This document shows, one piece after another, positions 7,662-15,052 of a stretch of 33,882 bases of DNA. Under the pieces are notes generated by a model. That model was not told where the DNA came from. It made no database searches and worked only from the letters and a program-made list of their open reading frames with translations. A program made the position numbers and the translations under genes. The stretch comes from an uncultured Clostridia bacterium (GTDB lineage: Bacteria; Bacillota; Clostridia; Christensenellales; Borkfalkiaceae): contig CANQFA010000014.1 in NCBI GenBank assembly GCA_947597925.1, forward strand, positions 1-33,882, given 5' to 3'. Numbering within the stretch: the stretch's first letter is position 1; each line of letters starts with the position of its first letter.

Positions 7662-8363
7662 ATGCAGGAGATCGCGACCGTCTATCATCCTTCGCTCGAG
7701 ACGCCCATCGTTCTTTCGCCCGAATGGGTGCAGCTGCTCATCGTGGAAGATCCGCATGAGTTCTATCGGCTCGTCTCCATGCTCGACACGCAGCTTGGCG
7801 GCGGGGCAGGTGACTTTTCTTTCCTGCGAGAGGGCGCTCCGATCTCCCCCGACGACGAGGGGTGGATGATCTGTGACCCCTTTCACTTCGACTTAAACGA
7901 CAAAAAGGTGATAAATCTCCTCATCAAGCGGTTGGCATCGGCGTGCCGCGTGGGCGAGACGCAATACATGCTTTCGGAGATCAATGGGAAGATCGAGCAG
8001 TTTCTCTACGAGCTCTTTGCCGCAATGCCATTTTCCTTGACGCACGAGGACCTCTCCGCGGAAGAGCTCTTAAAGGCGGGCGATGTGCGCTTTCAGAAGA
8101 CATATGACACCCTCACAGAGAAGATCGTGTGCTTTATCAATGCGATGGTCGCGCTGAAGGACTGCAAATTTTTTGTCTTTGTGGGGCTGAAGGGGGTCCT
8201 GCGTGATGAGGACCTCGGAGCCCTGTATCATCATTGCGCCATGGAAAAGGTAGGGCTGCTCCTCGTGGAGAGCTCTGAGTCCCGCCCGCTGCTTCCGCAA
8301 GAAAAGGCCATCATCATTACCGAAGATCTGTGCGAAATACTTGAAAATTACGAGGAAAAGTAG
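7662..8363 (+). CDS. csn2: Csn2 adaptation protein, type II-A marker
   Basis: A 233-residue protein in the csn2 position, directly after cas2, with a Csn2-like end (LLPQEKAIIITEDLCEI, 217-233 region). Csn2 forms a tetrameric ring that slides on double-stranded DNA ends, associates with Cas9, Cas1 and Cas2, and is needed for spacer acquisition but not for cleavage. Its presence makes the locus type II-A rather than II-C. The ribosome site AGAGGTG overlaps the cas2 stop, so the two are coupled. The CRISPR promoter lies inside the last codons of this gene: TTGAAA at 8341-8346 is coding sequence. Confidence 0.9.
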   Translation: MQEIATVYHPSLETPIVLSPEWVQLLIVEDPHEFYRLVSMLDTQLGGGAGDFSFLREGAPISPDDEGWMICDPFHFDLNDKKVINLLIKRLASACRVGETQYMLSEINGKIEQFLYELFAAMPFSLTHEDLSAEELLKAGDVRFQKTYDTLTEKIVCFINAMVALKDCKFFVFVGLKGVLRDEDLGALYHHCAMEKVGLLLVESSESRPLLPQEKAIIITEDLCEILENYEEK

Positions 8364-8426
8364 TATAATATACCTGCTTATAGAGCGGCCGTACCGTCAA
8401 TACGCGCTTTCACACCCCGATTTGAG
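8341..8426 (+). promoter_or_regulatory. CRISPR leader with array promoter and leader-anchoring sequence
   Basis: TTGAAA (8341-8346, inside csn2), a 17-bp spacer and a perfect TATAAT (8364-8369) form the pre-crRNA promoter. The leader ends in ATTTGAG (8420-8426) directly against the first repeat. The same heptamer is the known leader-anchoring sequence that directs Cas1-Cas2 integration in streptococcal type II-A systems. It fixes the leader on the left, so the newest spacers are on the left and the crRNA is read on the plus strand. Confidence 0.85.
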
Positions 8427-9096
8427 GTTTGAGAGCCTTGTTGTTCTGTAAGTAGGTAAAACTATCGAACGTGCGCTCGTTATTGATCGCGTGTTTGAGA
8501 GCCTTGTTGTTCTGTAAGTAGGTAAAACGGAACGATGCGGGGTTCTCTGCGAATGTCGGTTTGAGAGCCTTGTTGTTCTGTAAGTAGGTAAAACTACAAG
8601 GTTATAAGCGACGTCGCGGGGTTCGTTTGAGAGCCTTGTTGTTCTGTAAGTAGGTAAAACTCGGCTTGCCCTCGTCATCCTCGATCTCAAGTTTGAGAGC
8701 CTTGTTGTTCTGTAAGTAGGTAAAACTCGTCGCCTTGAAGGCGTATGCTCCGCGTCGTTTGAGAGCCTTGTTGTTCTGTAAGTAGGTAAAACACCAGCTC
8801 GGAATACCCGACGACGACAAGAGTTTGAGAGCCTTGTTGTTCTGTAAGTAGGTAAAACATAGGGACGGGCTTGGAGCGCTCGCCGAGGGTTTGAGAGCCT
8901 TGTTGTTCTGTAAGTAGGTAAAACGACGCGATCATTCACAACAGCACGCTCATCGTTTGAGAGCCTTGTTGTTCTGTAAGTAGGTAAAACCTCTATTCTT
9001 CCCTCTACTAATCTAACCTGGTTTGAGAGCCTTGTTGTTCTGTAAGTAGGTAAAACACCGTCTTGACATGAATGGGTCGCTCGTGAGTTTGAGAGC
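8427..9096 (+). CRISPR. CRISPR array, 10 full 36-bp repeats, 10 spacers of 30 bp, truncated terminal repeat
   Basis: Full repeats start at 8427, 8493, 8559, 8625, 8691, 8757, 8823, 8889, 8955 and 9021. All are identical as far as I can read: they begin GTTTGAGAGCC, contain CTTGTTGTTCTGT and end GTAGGTAAAAC. All ten spacers are exactly 30 bp, a regular 66-bp period. After spacer ten (9057-9086) only the first ten repeat bases, GTTTGAGAGC (9087-9096), remain before unrelated sequence. The internal CTTGTTGTTCTGT pairs perfectly with the tracrRNA anti-repeat at 2365-2377, which links array, tracrRNA and Cas9 as one system. Confidence 0.98.
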
Positions 9097-9310
9097 GATA
9101 CTGCAAAGAGCAGGGATTGAGTCTTGTCCAATATGAAAAGCAATGCTTCCGGGCGGATCGCGGGTACGGGGAATATCCGGAGCCGGAGCGCAACAATCCA
9201 GACAGGGAAATTGAGAGCGCCAAAGATTTAGACCCCGATATTGACCGAGGGGAAGGAGAACGATAATGTCCGAAAGACGTCACCCGGCAATACTTTGTAT
9301 TCCCGTGTGA
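9093..9310 (+). pseudogene. 3' fragment of an unidentified mobile-element gene plus start of the next
   Basis: An open frame without a start reads from the truncated repeat (ERYCKEQGLSLVQYEKQCF...) to a TAA at 9264-9266, about 57 codons, ending in an acidic tail (DLDPDIDRGEGER). An ATG overlaps this stop (9266) behind GGAAGGAGAA and encodes only MSERRHPAILCIPV before a TGA at 9308. The pattern is the junction of two translationally coupled genes of which only the end and the beginning survive. It looks like debris of a transposon or integrative element; I do not recognise the family. Confidence 0.5.
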
Positions 9311-9315
9311 CGTTG

Positions 9316-9344
9316 TTGACTTCAGGGTCTGTGTGTAGTAGAAT
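9316..9344 (+). promoter_or_regulatory. Promoter of the pyridoxamine-oxidase-like gene
   Basis: TTGACT (9316-9321), a 17-bp spacer, TAGAAT (9339-9344). It gives a leader of about 40 nt before the ATG at 9391. Confidence 0.6.
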
Positions 9345-9390
9345 TAGGAGAGCAATAAATCGGCATTTACTGTTTTTGGGAGGAGATAAA

Positions 9391-9873
9391 ATGCGTCGTT
9401 CAGATAGAGAAGTCAAAGAGTTAAAAGATATTTTAGCTATCATGAAAAAATGTGATGTATGTCGTATTGCTTTGAACAATAATGATTACCCGTATATATT
9501 GCCACTCAATTTTGGATTAAATGTTGATGGAGATAAAATTGAGTTGTATTTTCATGGGGCTAAGGAAGGTACAAAGTATGCTTTGATTGAAAAGGATAAT
9601 AGGGCAAGTTTTGAAATGGACTGTGGGCATAAATTAGTTACAGATATTGAACGTGGAAGTTGTACAATGGAGTATGAAAGTGTTGTTGGGCAAGGACACA
9701 TCGAAATGCTTTCGGATGATGAAAAATATAATGCTTTATGCATTATGATGAAGCATTATCATCAAGATGATTTTCCGTTCAACATATCAGTAATGCCTGA
9801 TACAAAAGTTTTCAAACTGGTAGTAGAGAAGGTAACAGGTAAAAGAAGAATGAAGAAAAATGACAAACAATAA
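9391..9873 (+). CDS. Pyridoxamine 5'-phosphate oxidase family protein (NimA-like)
   Basis: A 160-residue protein of the split-barrel FMN-binding fold. The start MRRSDREVKELKDILAIMKK, then CDVCRIALNNNDYPYILPLN and the later FEMDCGHKLV and YESVVGQGHIE segments are typical of small Firmicute proteins annotated as pyridoxamine 5'-phosphate oxidase family, some of which (NimA) reduce 5-nitroimidazoles. The substrate cannot be told from sequence. The ATG at 9391 is preceded by GGGAGGAG (9378-9385). The gene is strikingly AT-rich next to the GC-rich cas genes and core genes, a sign of recent transfer. It sits between two pieces of a split CRISPR repeat, so it was probably carried in by the insertion that broke the array. 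It has its own promoter and no clear terminator. Confidence 0.8.
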   Translation: MRRSDREVKELKDILAIMKKCDVCRIALNNNDYPYILPLNFGLNVDGDKIELYFHGAKEGTKYALIEKDNRASFEMDCGHKLVTDIERGSCTMEYESVVGQGHIEMLSDDEKYNALCIMMKHYHQDDFPFNISVMPDTKVFKLVVEKVTGKRRMKKNDKQ

Positions 9874-9959
9874 ACTTCCCATTTGTTTGGCTGATAACAG
9901 CTAAGCATCGGTTCTGAAATGCCTTTTTAAGTGGGTACGGCGTTCGGTCGCTTTGCGCC

Positions 9960-9984
9960 ATTTGAGAGCCCTGTTGTTCTGTAA
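9960..9984 (+). repeat. Decayed CRISPR repeat (right half of a split repeat)
   Basis: The sequence from TTTGAGAGCC through CTGTTGTTCTGTAA matches the first 25 repeat bases with G1 to A and T12 to C, then diverges. The same T12 to C change is found in the remnant at 10470, so both belong to the same older part of the array. Together with the truncated repeat at 9087-9096 it brackets 9097-9959. Confidence 0.8.
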
Positions 9985-9985
9985 A

Positions 9986-10377
9986 GCGGCGCAATCCGCA
10001 GTTGATTACAATCTGTAAACAACTGAAACTTGCGGCGCGGGACGGGAAATCTTATCTTACCGACGTGGTCGACGCAGGCGGCGTCCATACCGTCGTCGCG
10101 CTCCTTCCGACGAAGGATCGGGAGAATTTTGTGCGTTGGCTTTCGGACATGGGTAGCTCTGTCGATGCGAAGAGCAAACAAAAGGCCTATGAGCTCTTCG
10201 AGAGCGGCATGATTTCCGAGATAGAGGTGGCACCGTTATCTCGATGCCATGCGAAAGAGCCCCGTCGACACATCGGACATCTTCAGCCTCATCATGGGTG
10301 CGCTGACCGACCAAATCAACGACCGTGAGCTCTTCATGAAGGGCATCGACTACTCCTACTACTACGAAGAGGCGTAG
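9986..10377 (+). pseudogene. Fic family pseudogene with the catalytic core deleted
   Basis: The N-terminal part (frame containing position 10002: QLKLAARDGKSYLTDVVD, then NFVRWLSDMGSSVDAKSKQK and KAYELFESGMISEIEV) runs to about 10227. From 10228 a different frame reads WHRYLDAMRKSPVDTSDIFS, LIMGALTDQINDRELFMKG, IDYSYYYEEA and stops at 10375-10377. These are the beginning and end of one known protein layout (mobile-element Fic proteins ending in SYYYEE). The middle, which would hold HPFxxGNGRxxR, is missing and the joint changes frame, so the gene is dead. The 5' end is also cut off by the CRISPR-repeat remnant at 9960-9984. It is unrelated in sequence to the Fic gene at 1132-2067. Confidence 0.7.
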
Positions 10378-10403
10378 GGGGATCAAGCCGTGCGGACAGA
10401 ACA

Positions 10404-10496
10404 AGGTGAGGGTCATTTTGTTCTGTAAGTAGGGGAAACGGCCTTGACATCGTGAACATGGACGAAGAGGTTTGAGAGCCCTGTTGTTCTGTAAGT
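10404..10496 (+). CRISPR. Remnant of an older CRISPR array: two decayed repeats around one 30-bp spacer
   Basis: The first repeat (10404-10439) keeps the full 36-bp register and matches well in its right half (TTGTTCTGTAAGTAGG, ending GAAAC) but not the left. The spacer at 10440-10469 is exactly 30 bp. The second repeat (10470-10496) matches the first 27 bases except T12 to C and then diverges. The orientation is the same as the main array, 1.4 kb upstream. It lies on the leader-distal side, where the oldest repeats are expected to decay. Confidence 0.8.
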
Positions 10497-10558
10497 GGAG
10501 AGTCAATATCATACCCGAGAGGCTTATTGGGCTGAAAGATAAGGAAAATTCAATCGAA

Positions 10559-10594
10559 GACGCGGGATCGGAGAGGTCCCGCGTCTTTATTTAT
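10559..10594 (+). terminator. Rho-independent terminator
   Basis: A perfect 9-bp stem GACGCGGGA / TCCCGCGTC (10559-10567 / 10577-10585) is followed by TTTATTTATT. It would end transcription coming from the CRISPR or remnant region and insulate the MarR operon promoter 23 bp downstream. Confidence 0.8.
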
Positions 10595-10616
10595 TGAAAA
10601 ACCTTGCGCAAATCAG

Positions 10617-10670
10617 TTGACAAAGTGTGCGGAAAGAGGTATACTTGGAATTAGTTGACCAATCAACTAA
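10617..10670 (+). promoter_or_regulatory. Promoter and palindromic operator of the MarR operon
   Basis: A near-consensus promoter: TTGACA (10617-10622), 17 bp, TATACT (10640-10645). A perfect inverted repeat TTAGTTGA-CCAA-TCAACTAA (10651-10670) covers the predicted start site (about 10652), directly in front of the regulator gene. MarR-family dimers typically bind such 16-20 bp palindromes and repress their own operon until a ligand is bound, so autoregulation is likely. Confidence 0.8.
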
Positions 10671-10683
10671 AAGGGGGAGTGCC

Positions 10684-11133
10684 ATGGAAAATGTGTTTGT
10701 GGATTTCACGCTGTCGATTTTGCGGCTCAATAAGCTCGTCCAGAGGATCAAGACATTCGAGACGGAGAAATTCGGCTTAAAGCCCATCCATGTGATGTGC
10801 GGGTACTATCTCAACAGGAATCCGCAGGGGCTCACGGCGAAGGAGCTCACGGAGCTCACGCTCGAGGACAAGGCGGCGATCTCGCGCGCGCTGAAGATGA
10901 TGGTCGAAAAGGGATATGTCACCTGCGATGCCAATCGGCGCAATGCCACCATTCGACTGACGGAGGAGGGGAGGCAGTTTACGGAGTTTATCTGTGCGCG
11001 TGCGGAGGCGGCCGTCGCCGCGGGCAGCATGGATTTTACGGAAGAGGAGCGGAACTTTTTCTACAGATCGCTTGGCGTCATCAATGAAAATCTGAGAGCG
11101 TATTATAAGCAATTGATAAAGAGCGGCAAGTAA
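10684..11133 (+). CDS. MarR family transcriptional regulator
   Basis: A 149-residue winged-helix regulator. It has N-terminal dimerisation helices (1-45), a recognition region (GLTAKELTELTLEDKAAIS, about 49-67, then RALKMMVEKGYV), a wing (CDANRRNATIRLTEEGRQ), and C-terminal helices ending in YYKQLIKSGK. The ATG at 10684 follows GGGGGAG (10673-10679); the open frame extends to 10627, but that would start inside the promoter. It is the first gene of a four-gene operon and sits directly behind a palindromic operator, so it probably controls the Ntn hydrolase, the ADH-ALDH fusion and the DegV protein. The ligand is unknown; from the enzymes I would expect a lipid, amide or aldehyde. Confidence 0.88.
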   Translation: MENVFVDFTLSILRLNKLVQRIKTFETEKFGLKPIHVMCGYYLNRNPQGLTAKELTELTLEDKAAISRALKMMVEKGYVTCDANRRNATIRLTEEGRQFTEFICARAEAAVAAGSMDFTEEERNFFYRSLGVINENLRAYYKQLIKSGK

Positions 11134-11174
11134 AGACGCCGCGTAAAATATCATTTCATAAGGAGAAAGGTTTT

Positions 11175-12419
11175 ATGGCAAAGGCAAAGAAGATCTTGCT
11201 GCGCACCCTCTGCATCGCGCTTGCAGTCATTCTGGCACTGATCGTCGTGCTCGTCTCGGTGTTCTTCGGGATCTGGCACAACGAGTTTTCCACCGTGACG
11301 AGCTTCACCATGCTCCGCGACCGCAACGACGCGCATGAGGACGGCGCAGTCTACAGCATGCGGGTGAGCGGCGGATTCTATTTCGATGACTTCCTCAAGG
11401 AGGGCGGCGCGAAGAAGGACTCCGAACTCATCGCATTCATCTCCCAAAAGATCACCCGCGGCCTCATCGATATGGGCATCAAGGAGACGGACATCGGCTG
11501 TGCCTCCTTCACGGCGGTCACAGAGAGCGGAGACAGACTCTTCGCCCGCAACTATGACTTTGCCAAGACCAATGTCTGTCTTACCCTCACCAACCCCGGC
11601 GGCGGCAGGCATGCCTCCTTCTCGACGGTCGATCTCAATTATGTCGGCATGAGTACGGAGAAAAACGTGGAGGGGCTGATGAATAAGATCACCTGCCTCG
11701 CCGCTCCGTTTGCGCCCCTCGACGGCATCAACGACGCGGGTGTGAGCTGCGGCATCTACATGTCGTATCAGGGCGAGCCCGAAAGCGGCAATGCCGTGGC
11801 GACCGATCAGAACGACCCCGACAAGGCCGACATCACCTCCACCACTCTGCTCCGCATGATCCTCGACTATGCGGACAGCGTAGACGAGGCGGTCGAGCTG
11901 GCCAAGCAATATAACCTCCACGACTCGGCAAATACCTCCTTCCACTACATGGTCGCGGATGCGACGGGCAGGAGCGCCATCCTCGAATGGGTCAGCGGCA
12001 CGGACGCGACGGACAACGACGGCACTGCCCGTGAGCTCGTCGTCACCTATAATACGGGCGACGAGGAGATCGGCGAAGAGGAGGGCAGTAGCGACTTCCA
12101 ATGGATCACCAATTTCATCATTCTGCCCGGATATTATGAGAAAGACGAGGACAAGGGCGGACTCGACAGATATCGGGAGATCTGCACCGACCTCTCCGCG
12201 ACGGACGGCATTGTCAAGGACGAATGGGCGGCGATGGACATCCTCAAAACCGTCGGCAGGCGGAGCTGGGGAGAGGGGAACGGCTGCACCGTACACAGCG
12301 TCATCTACAACTTGACGAAAAAGACGGCGCTCTGGGTCTCCAATGAGAACTTCGACGACCCCACGGCCGTCTACGAATACTCTTTCGCTACGGGGAAACT
12401 CAGAAGCGTCACGAGATAA
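11175..12419 (+). CDS. Membrane-anchored choloylglycine-hydrolase/linear amide C-N hydrolase family protein (Ntn hydrolase)
   Basis: A 414-residue protein with one N-terminal membrane segment (about 9-32, ILLRTLCIALAVILALIVVL followed by VSVFFG) and a large part predicted outside the cell. The catalytic domain starts with C109 (DIGCASFTAV). R125 and D128 follow in LFARNYDF at spacings of 16 and 19, exactly as C2, R18 and D21 in bile salt hydrolase; N293 (VVTYNTGDE) and R332 or R334 are candidates for the remaining active-site residues. These enzymes cut linear amide bonds (conjugated bile salts, penicillin V, N-acyl amines or amino acids), using the Cys as an N-terminal nucleophile after self-cleavage. 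Here C109 would have to be freed by processing. The start has AAGGAGAAAGG 6-10 nt upstream. It is second in the MarR operon, 41 bp after the regulator and 30 bp before the dehydrogenase fusion. The substrate is unknown. Confidence 0.82.
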   Translation: MAKAKKILLRTLCIALAVILALIVVLVSVFFGIWHNEFSTVTSFTMLRDRNDAHEDGAVYSMRVSGGFYFDDFLKEGGAKKDSELIAFISQKITRGLIDMGIKETDIGCASFTAVTESGDRLFARNYDFAKTNVCLTLTNPGGGRHASFSTVDLNYVGMSTEKNVEGLMNKITCLAAPFAPLDGINDAGVSCGIYMSYQGEPESGNAVATDQNDPDKADITSTTLLRMILDYADSVDEAVELAKQYNLHDSANTSFHYMVADATGRSAILEWVSGTDATDNDGTARELVVTYNTGDEEIGEEEGSSDFQWITNFIILPGYYEKDEDKGGLDRYREICTDLSATDGIVKDEWAAMDILKTVGRRSWGEGNGCTVHSVIYNLTKKTALWVSNENFDDPTAVYEYSFATGKLRSVTR

Positions 12420-12449
12420 TAACGCGCAAGATATCAGAGGAATCGGAAC

Positions 12450-15029
12450 ATGAAGAACTTCTTCAAGCGGATCTATTGCCGCATCTTTCAGGGGGCGCTG
12501 AAGCTGGCCCTTCCGCTGCTCCCCTACAGGGATCCCAAGATCATCGAAAAGGTCACCGAGGTGCCTGCCGTCCTGAAGGCCAATCAAAAGACGCATGCCC
12601 TGCTCGTGACCGATGAGACCATTTACGCGCTCGGACTCACCGAGCCCCTCCAAGCCGCCCTGAAGGAGGCGGGCATCTCTTGCACCGTCTATCACGGCAC
12701 GGTCGCCAATCCCACGACGGACAATGCAGCCGAGGCCCTCAAGCTCTACAGGGAGGAGGGGTGTGACTGTCTGGTAGGCTTCGGCGGCGGCTCTCCGATG
12801 GACTGTGCGAAATGCGTCGGCGCACTGGTTGCCCGTCACGGGAAGCCGCTCGGCAAGATGAGCGGGATCCTGAAAGTGCGCAGGAAGATCCCTCTCCTCG
12901 TCGCCGTTCCCACGACGGCGGGCACGGGGAGCGAAACGACGCTCGCCGCGGTCGTGGTCGACGCCGCCACCCACCACAAGTATGCCATCAACGACTTCCC
13001 GCTCATTCCCTCCTATGCCGTACTCGACGAGAGCCTGACCGCGTCGCTTCCCAAGCACGTCATCTCCACGACAGGCATGGATGCACTCACCCATGCAATC
13101 GAGGCGTATATCGGGAAGGGCGGCAACGCCTCGACGCGCAGGGACGCATCCGAGGCCATTCGGCTCGTCTTCGAAAATCTCGAGAGGGCTTACGAGGGCG
13201 ACAGGGCGGCGGCGAAGTCTATGCTCCTCGCTTCGCACAAGGCAGGCAGGGCCTTCAGCAAGGCATATGTCGGCTATGTCCACGCGCTTGCACACCCGCT
13301 CGGCGGGAAATACAATATCGCCCATGGGCTTGCCAATGCGGTCATCCTGCCCGTTGTCCTGAGAGAATACGGCAAGGCCGTCCATAAGAAGCTATGGAAG
13401 ATCGCCCTCTTCTGCGGACTTGCGGACAAGGATGCATCCTATGCGCAGGGTGCGGAGGCCGTGATAGGGAAGATAGAGGCCATGAACGCCGCATTCGGCA
13501 TCGGCAGGACCTTTCCCGAGATCCGCCGCGGCGACATCGAGGAGCTTGCCGCTTACGCCGAGAAGGAGGCCAACCCGCTCTATCCCGTCCCCGTCCTGTG
13601 GGACAAAGAGAAGCTGAAGGAGATGTACGAGAAGCTGCGCGGCGAGAATGTCGACGAGACGGACATCCCCACGATCGTGGCGCGGCAGAGGAAGTACTTT
13701 GAGAGCGGTGCGACGCTGAGCATCAGACAGCGCAAGAAGAGACTGAAGGCGCTGTATGCCGCGATCAAGGCAAATCTGCCCGCACTGCACGAGGGGCTCA
13801 GGGCCGATTTGGGCAAGAGCAAGACCGAGAGCTACATGTGTGAGACGGGGCTTGCCATGAGCGAGCTCTCCTATATGATAAAGCATCTCAAAAAGTTCGC
13901 AAGGCCGAAGCGGGTCCGCACTCCGCTCGCACAGGCCATCTCGAAGAGCTACCGCTTGCCCTCGCCCTACGGTACGGTGCTCATCATGAACCCGTGGAAC
14001 TATCCCTTCCTGCTCTCCATAGATCCTCTCATCGACGCCATCGCGGCGGGCAATACCGCGGTGGTGAAACTGAGCGCCTATTCCCCGAACACCAACAGGG
14101 CCATCAAGGAGGTCATCGACAGCGTGTTCCCGCCCGAATACGTCACGGTGCTCTTCGGCGGCGCGCAGATAAATAAGGAGCTCATGGAGATCAAGTTTGA
14201 CTATGTCTTCTTCACGGGGAGCAAACGCGTGGGGCAGCTCGTCTATGAAAACGCGGCCAAGCGGCTCACGCCCGTAACTTTGGAACTCGGCGGGAAGAGC
14301 CCCTGTATCGTGGACGAAACGGCAAATATCAAGCTCGCGGCAAGGCGCATCGTGTGGGGGAAATTTCTCAACCTCGGGCAGACCTGCGTCGCGCCAGACT
14401 ATATCTATTGCTCGGAAAAGATCCACGACCGCCTCCTTGCGGAATTGAAGAGAGAAGTTGTGGCGCAGTTCGGCGAGGACCCCCTCAAAAATCCGACGTA
14501 TGGCAAGATGATAAACGAGAAGCACTTTACTCGCGTCTCGGCACTCATCGACGAGAAGAAGGTCGTGCACGGCGGGAGGACGGATGCGGAGCGCCTGAAG
14601 ATAGAGCCCACCATATTGGACGGCGTGTCGCATGCCGATGCCGTCATGCAGGAGGAGATCTTCGGACCCGTCCTGCCGATTTTGACCTACAAGGACGAGA
14701 GCGAGGTCGTGAAGTATATCAAGGAGAACGACGCCCCGCTCGCGCTCTATGTATTTTCATCGGACAAGAAGAGGATCGGGCGGTGGACCTCGGAGATCGG
14801 CTTCGGAGGCGGCTGTGTCAACGATGTCGTCATCCATCTCGCGACCCCGTACATGCCCTTCGGCGGCTTCGGCGCGAGCGGGCTCGGATCCTATCACGGC
14901 AAGACGGGATTCGAGACGTTCAGCCACTATAAGAGCATCGTCGACAAGTCGACACTTTTAGACCTGCCCATGCGCTATCAGCCCTATCGGAAGGTCAATG
15001 AGAAGCTGATAAAGTTCTTCCTGAAATAG
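12450..15029 (+). CDS. Bifunctional iron-type alcohol dehydrogenase - aldehyde dehydrogenase (ALDH3-like) fusion
   Basis: An 859-residue fusion. Residues 20-398 form an iron-containing alcohol dehydrogenase: nucleotide loop GFGGGSPMD (110-118), TTAGTGSE (155-162), and metal ligands D211, H215, H278 and H292 with the spacings of FucO (D196, H200, H263, H277). Residues 404-845 form an ALDH3-type aldehyde dehydrogenase: PWNYP (515-519), general base E612 (LELGGKSP) and nucleophile C646 (LGQTCVAPD), 34 residues apart as in ALDH3. The order is the reverse of AdhE, and the ALDH part is of the fatty-aldehyde-oxidising rather than the CoA-acylating family. The protein could oxidise an alcohol to an aldehyde and on to the acid with channelling. 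The basic, hydrophobic N-terminus (MKNFFKRIYCRIFQGALKLA) suggests contact with the membrane. It lies 23 bp before degV in the MarR operon. Confidence 0.92.
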   Translation: MKNFFKRIYCRIFQGALKLALPLLPYRDPKIIEKVTEVPAVLKANQKTHALLVTDETIYALGLTEPLQAALKEAGISCTVYHGTVANPTTDNAAEALKLYREEGCDCLVGFGGGSPMDCAKCVGALVARHGKPLGKMSGILKVRRKIPLLVAVPTTAGTGSETTLAAVVVDAATHHKYAINDFPLIPSYAVLDESLTASLPKHVISTTGMDALTHAIEAYIGKGGNASTRRDASEAIRLVFENLERAYEGDRAAAKSMLLASHKAGRAFSKAYVGYVHALAHPLGGKYNIAHGLANAVILPVVLREYGKAVHKKLWKIALFCGLADKDASYAQGAEAVIGKIEAMNAAFGIGRTFPEIRRGDIEELAAYAEKEANPLYPVPVLWDKEKLKEMYEKLRGENVDETDIPTIVARQRKYFESGATLSIRQRKKRLKALYAAIKANLPALHEGLRADLGKSKTESYMCETGLAMSELSYMIKHLKKFARPKRVRTPLAQAISKSYRLPSPYGTVLIMNPWNYPFLLSIDPLIDAIAAGNTAVVKLSAYSPNTNRAIKEVIDSVFPPEYVTVLFGGAQINKELMEIKFDYVFFTGSKRVGQLVYENAAKRLTPVTLELGGKSPCIVDETANIKLAARRIVWGKFLNLGQTCVAPDYIYCSEKIHDRLLAELKREVVAQFGEDPLKNPTYGKMINEKHFTRVSALIDEKKVVHGGRTDAERLKIEPTILDGVSHADAVMQEEIFGPVLPILTYKDESEVVKYIKENDAPLALYVFSSDKKRIGRWTSEIGFGGGCVNDVVIHLATPYMPFGGFGASGLGSYHGKTGFETFSHYKSIVDKSTLLDLPMRYQPYRKVNEKLIKFFLK

Positions 15030-15052
15030 GGGAGACACGCGAGGAGAACGAT

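Noticed and set aside
8397..9143. 248-codon minus-strand frame with a repeating VLPTYRTTRLSN motif
   Set aside because: It is the CRISPR array read backwards: the 66-bp period is a multiple of three, so repeats give a regular peptide. There is no ribosome site and no protein family.
9097..9960. Terminal inverted repeats of a transposon around the pyridoxamine-oxidase-like gene
   Set aside because: Only GCAAAG is shared, at unequal distances from the two edges; too short to support an insertion-sequence call.
9930..9960. Additional repeat-spacer unit before the remnant at 9960 (TAAGTGGGTACGGC looks like a repeat end)
   Set aside because: The distance to the next repeat start is about 18 bp, not 30, and only 10 of 14 bases match.
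11151..13385. 744-codon minus-strand open frame
   Set aside because: It is antisense to the Ntn hydrolase and the Fe-ADH coding sequence, with no recognisable family and no ribosome site.
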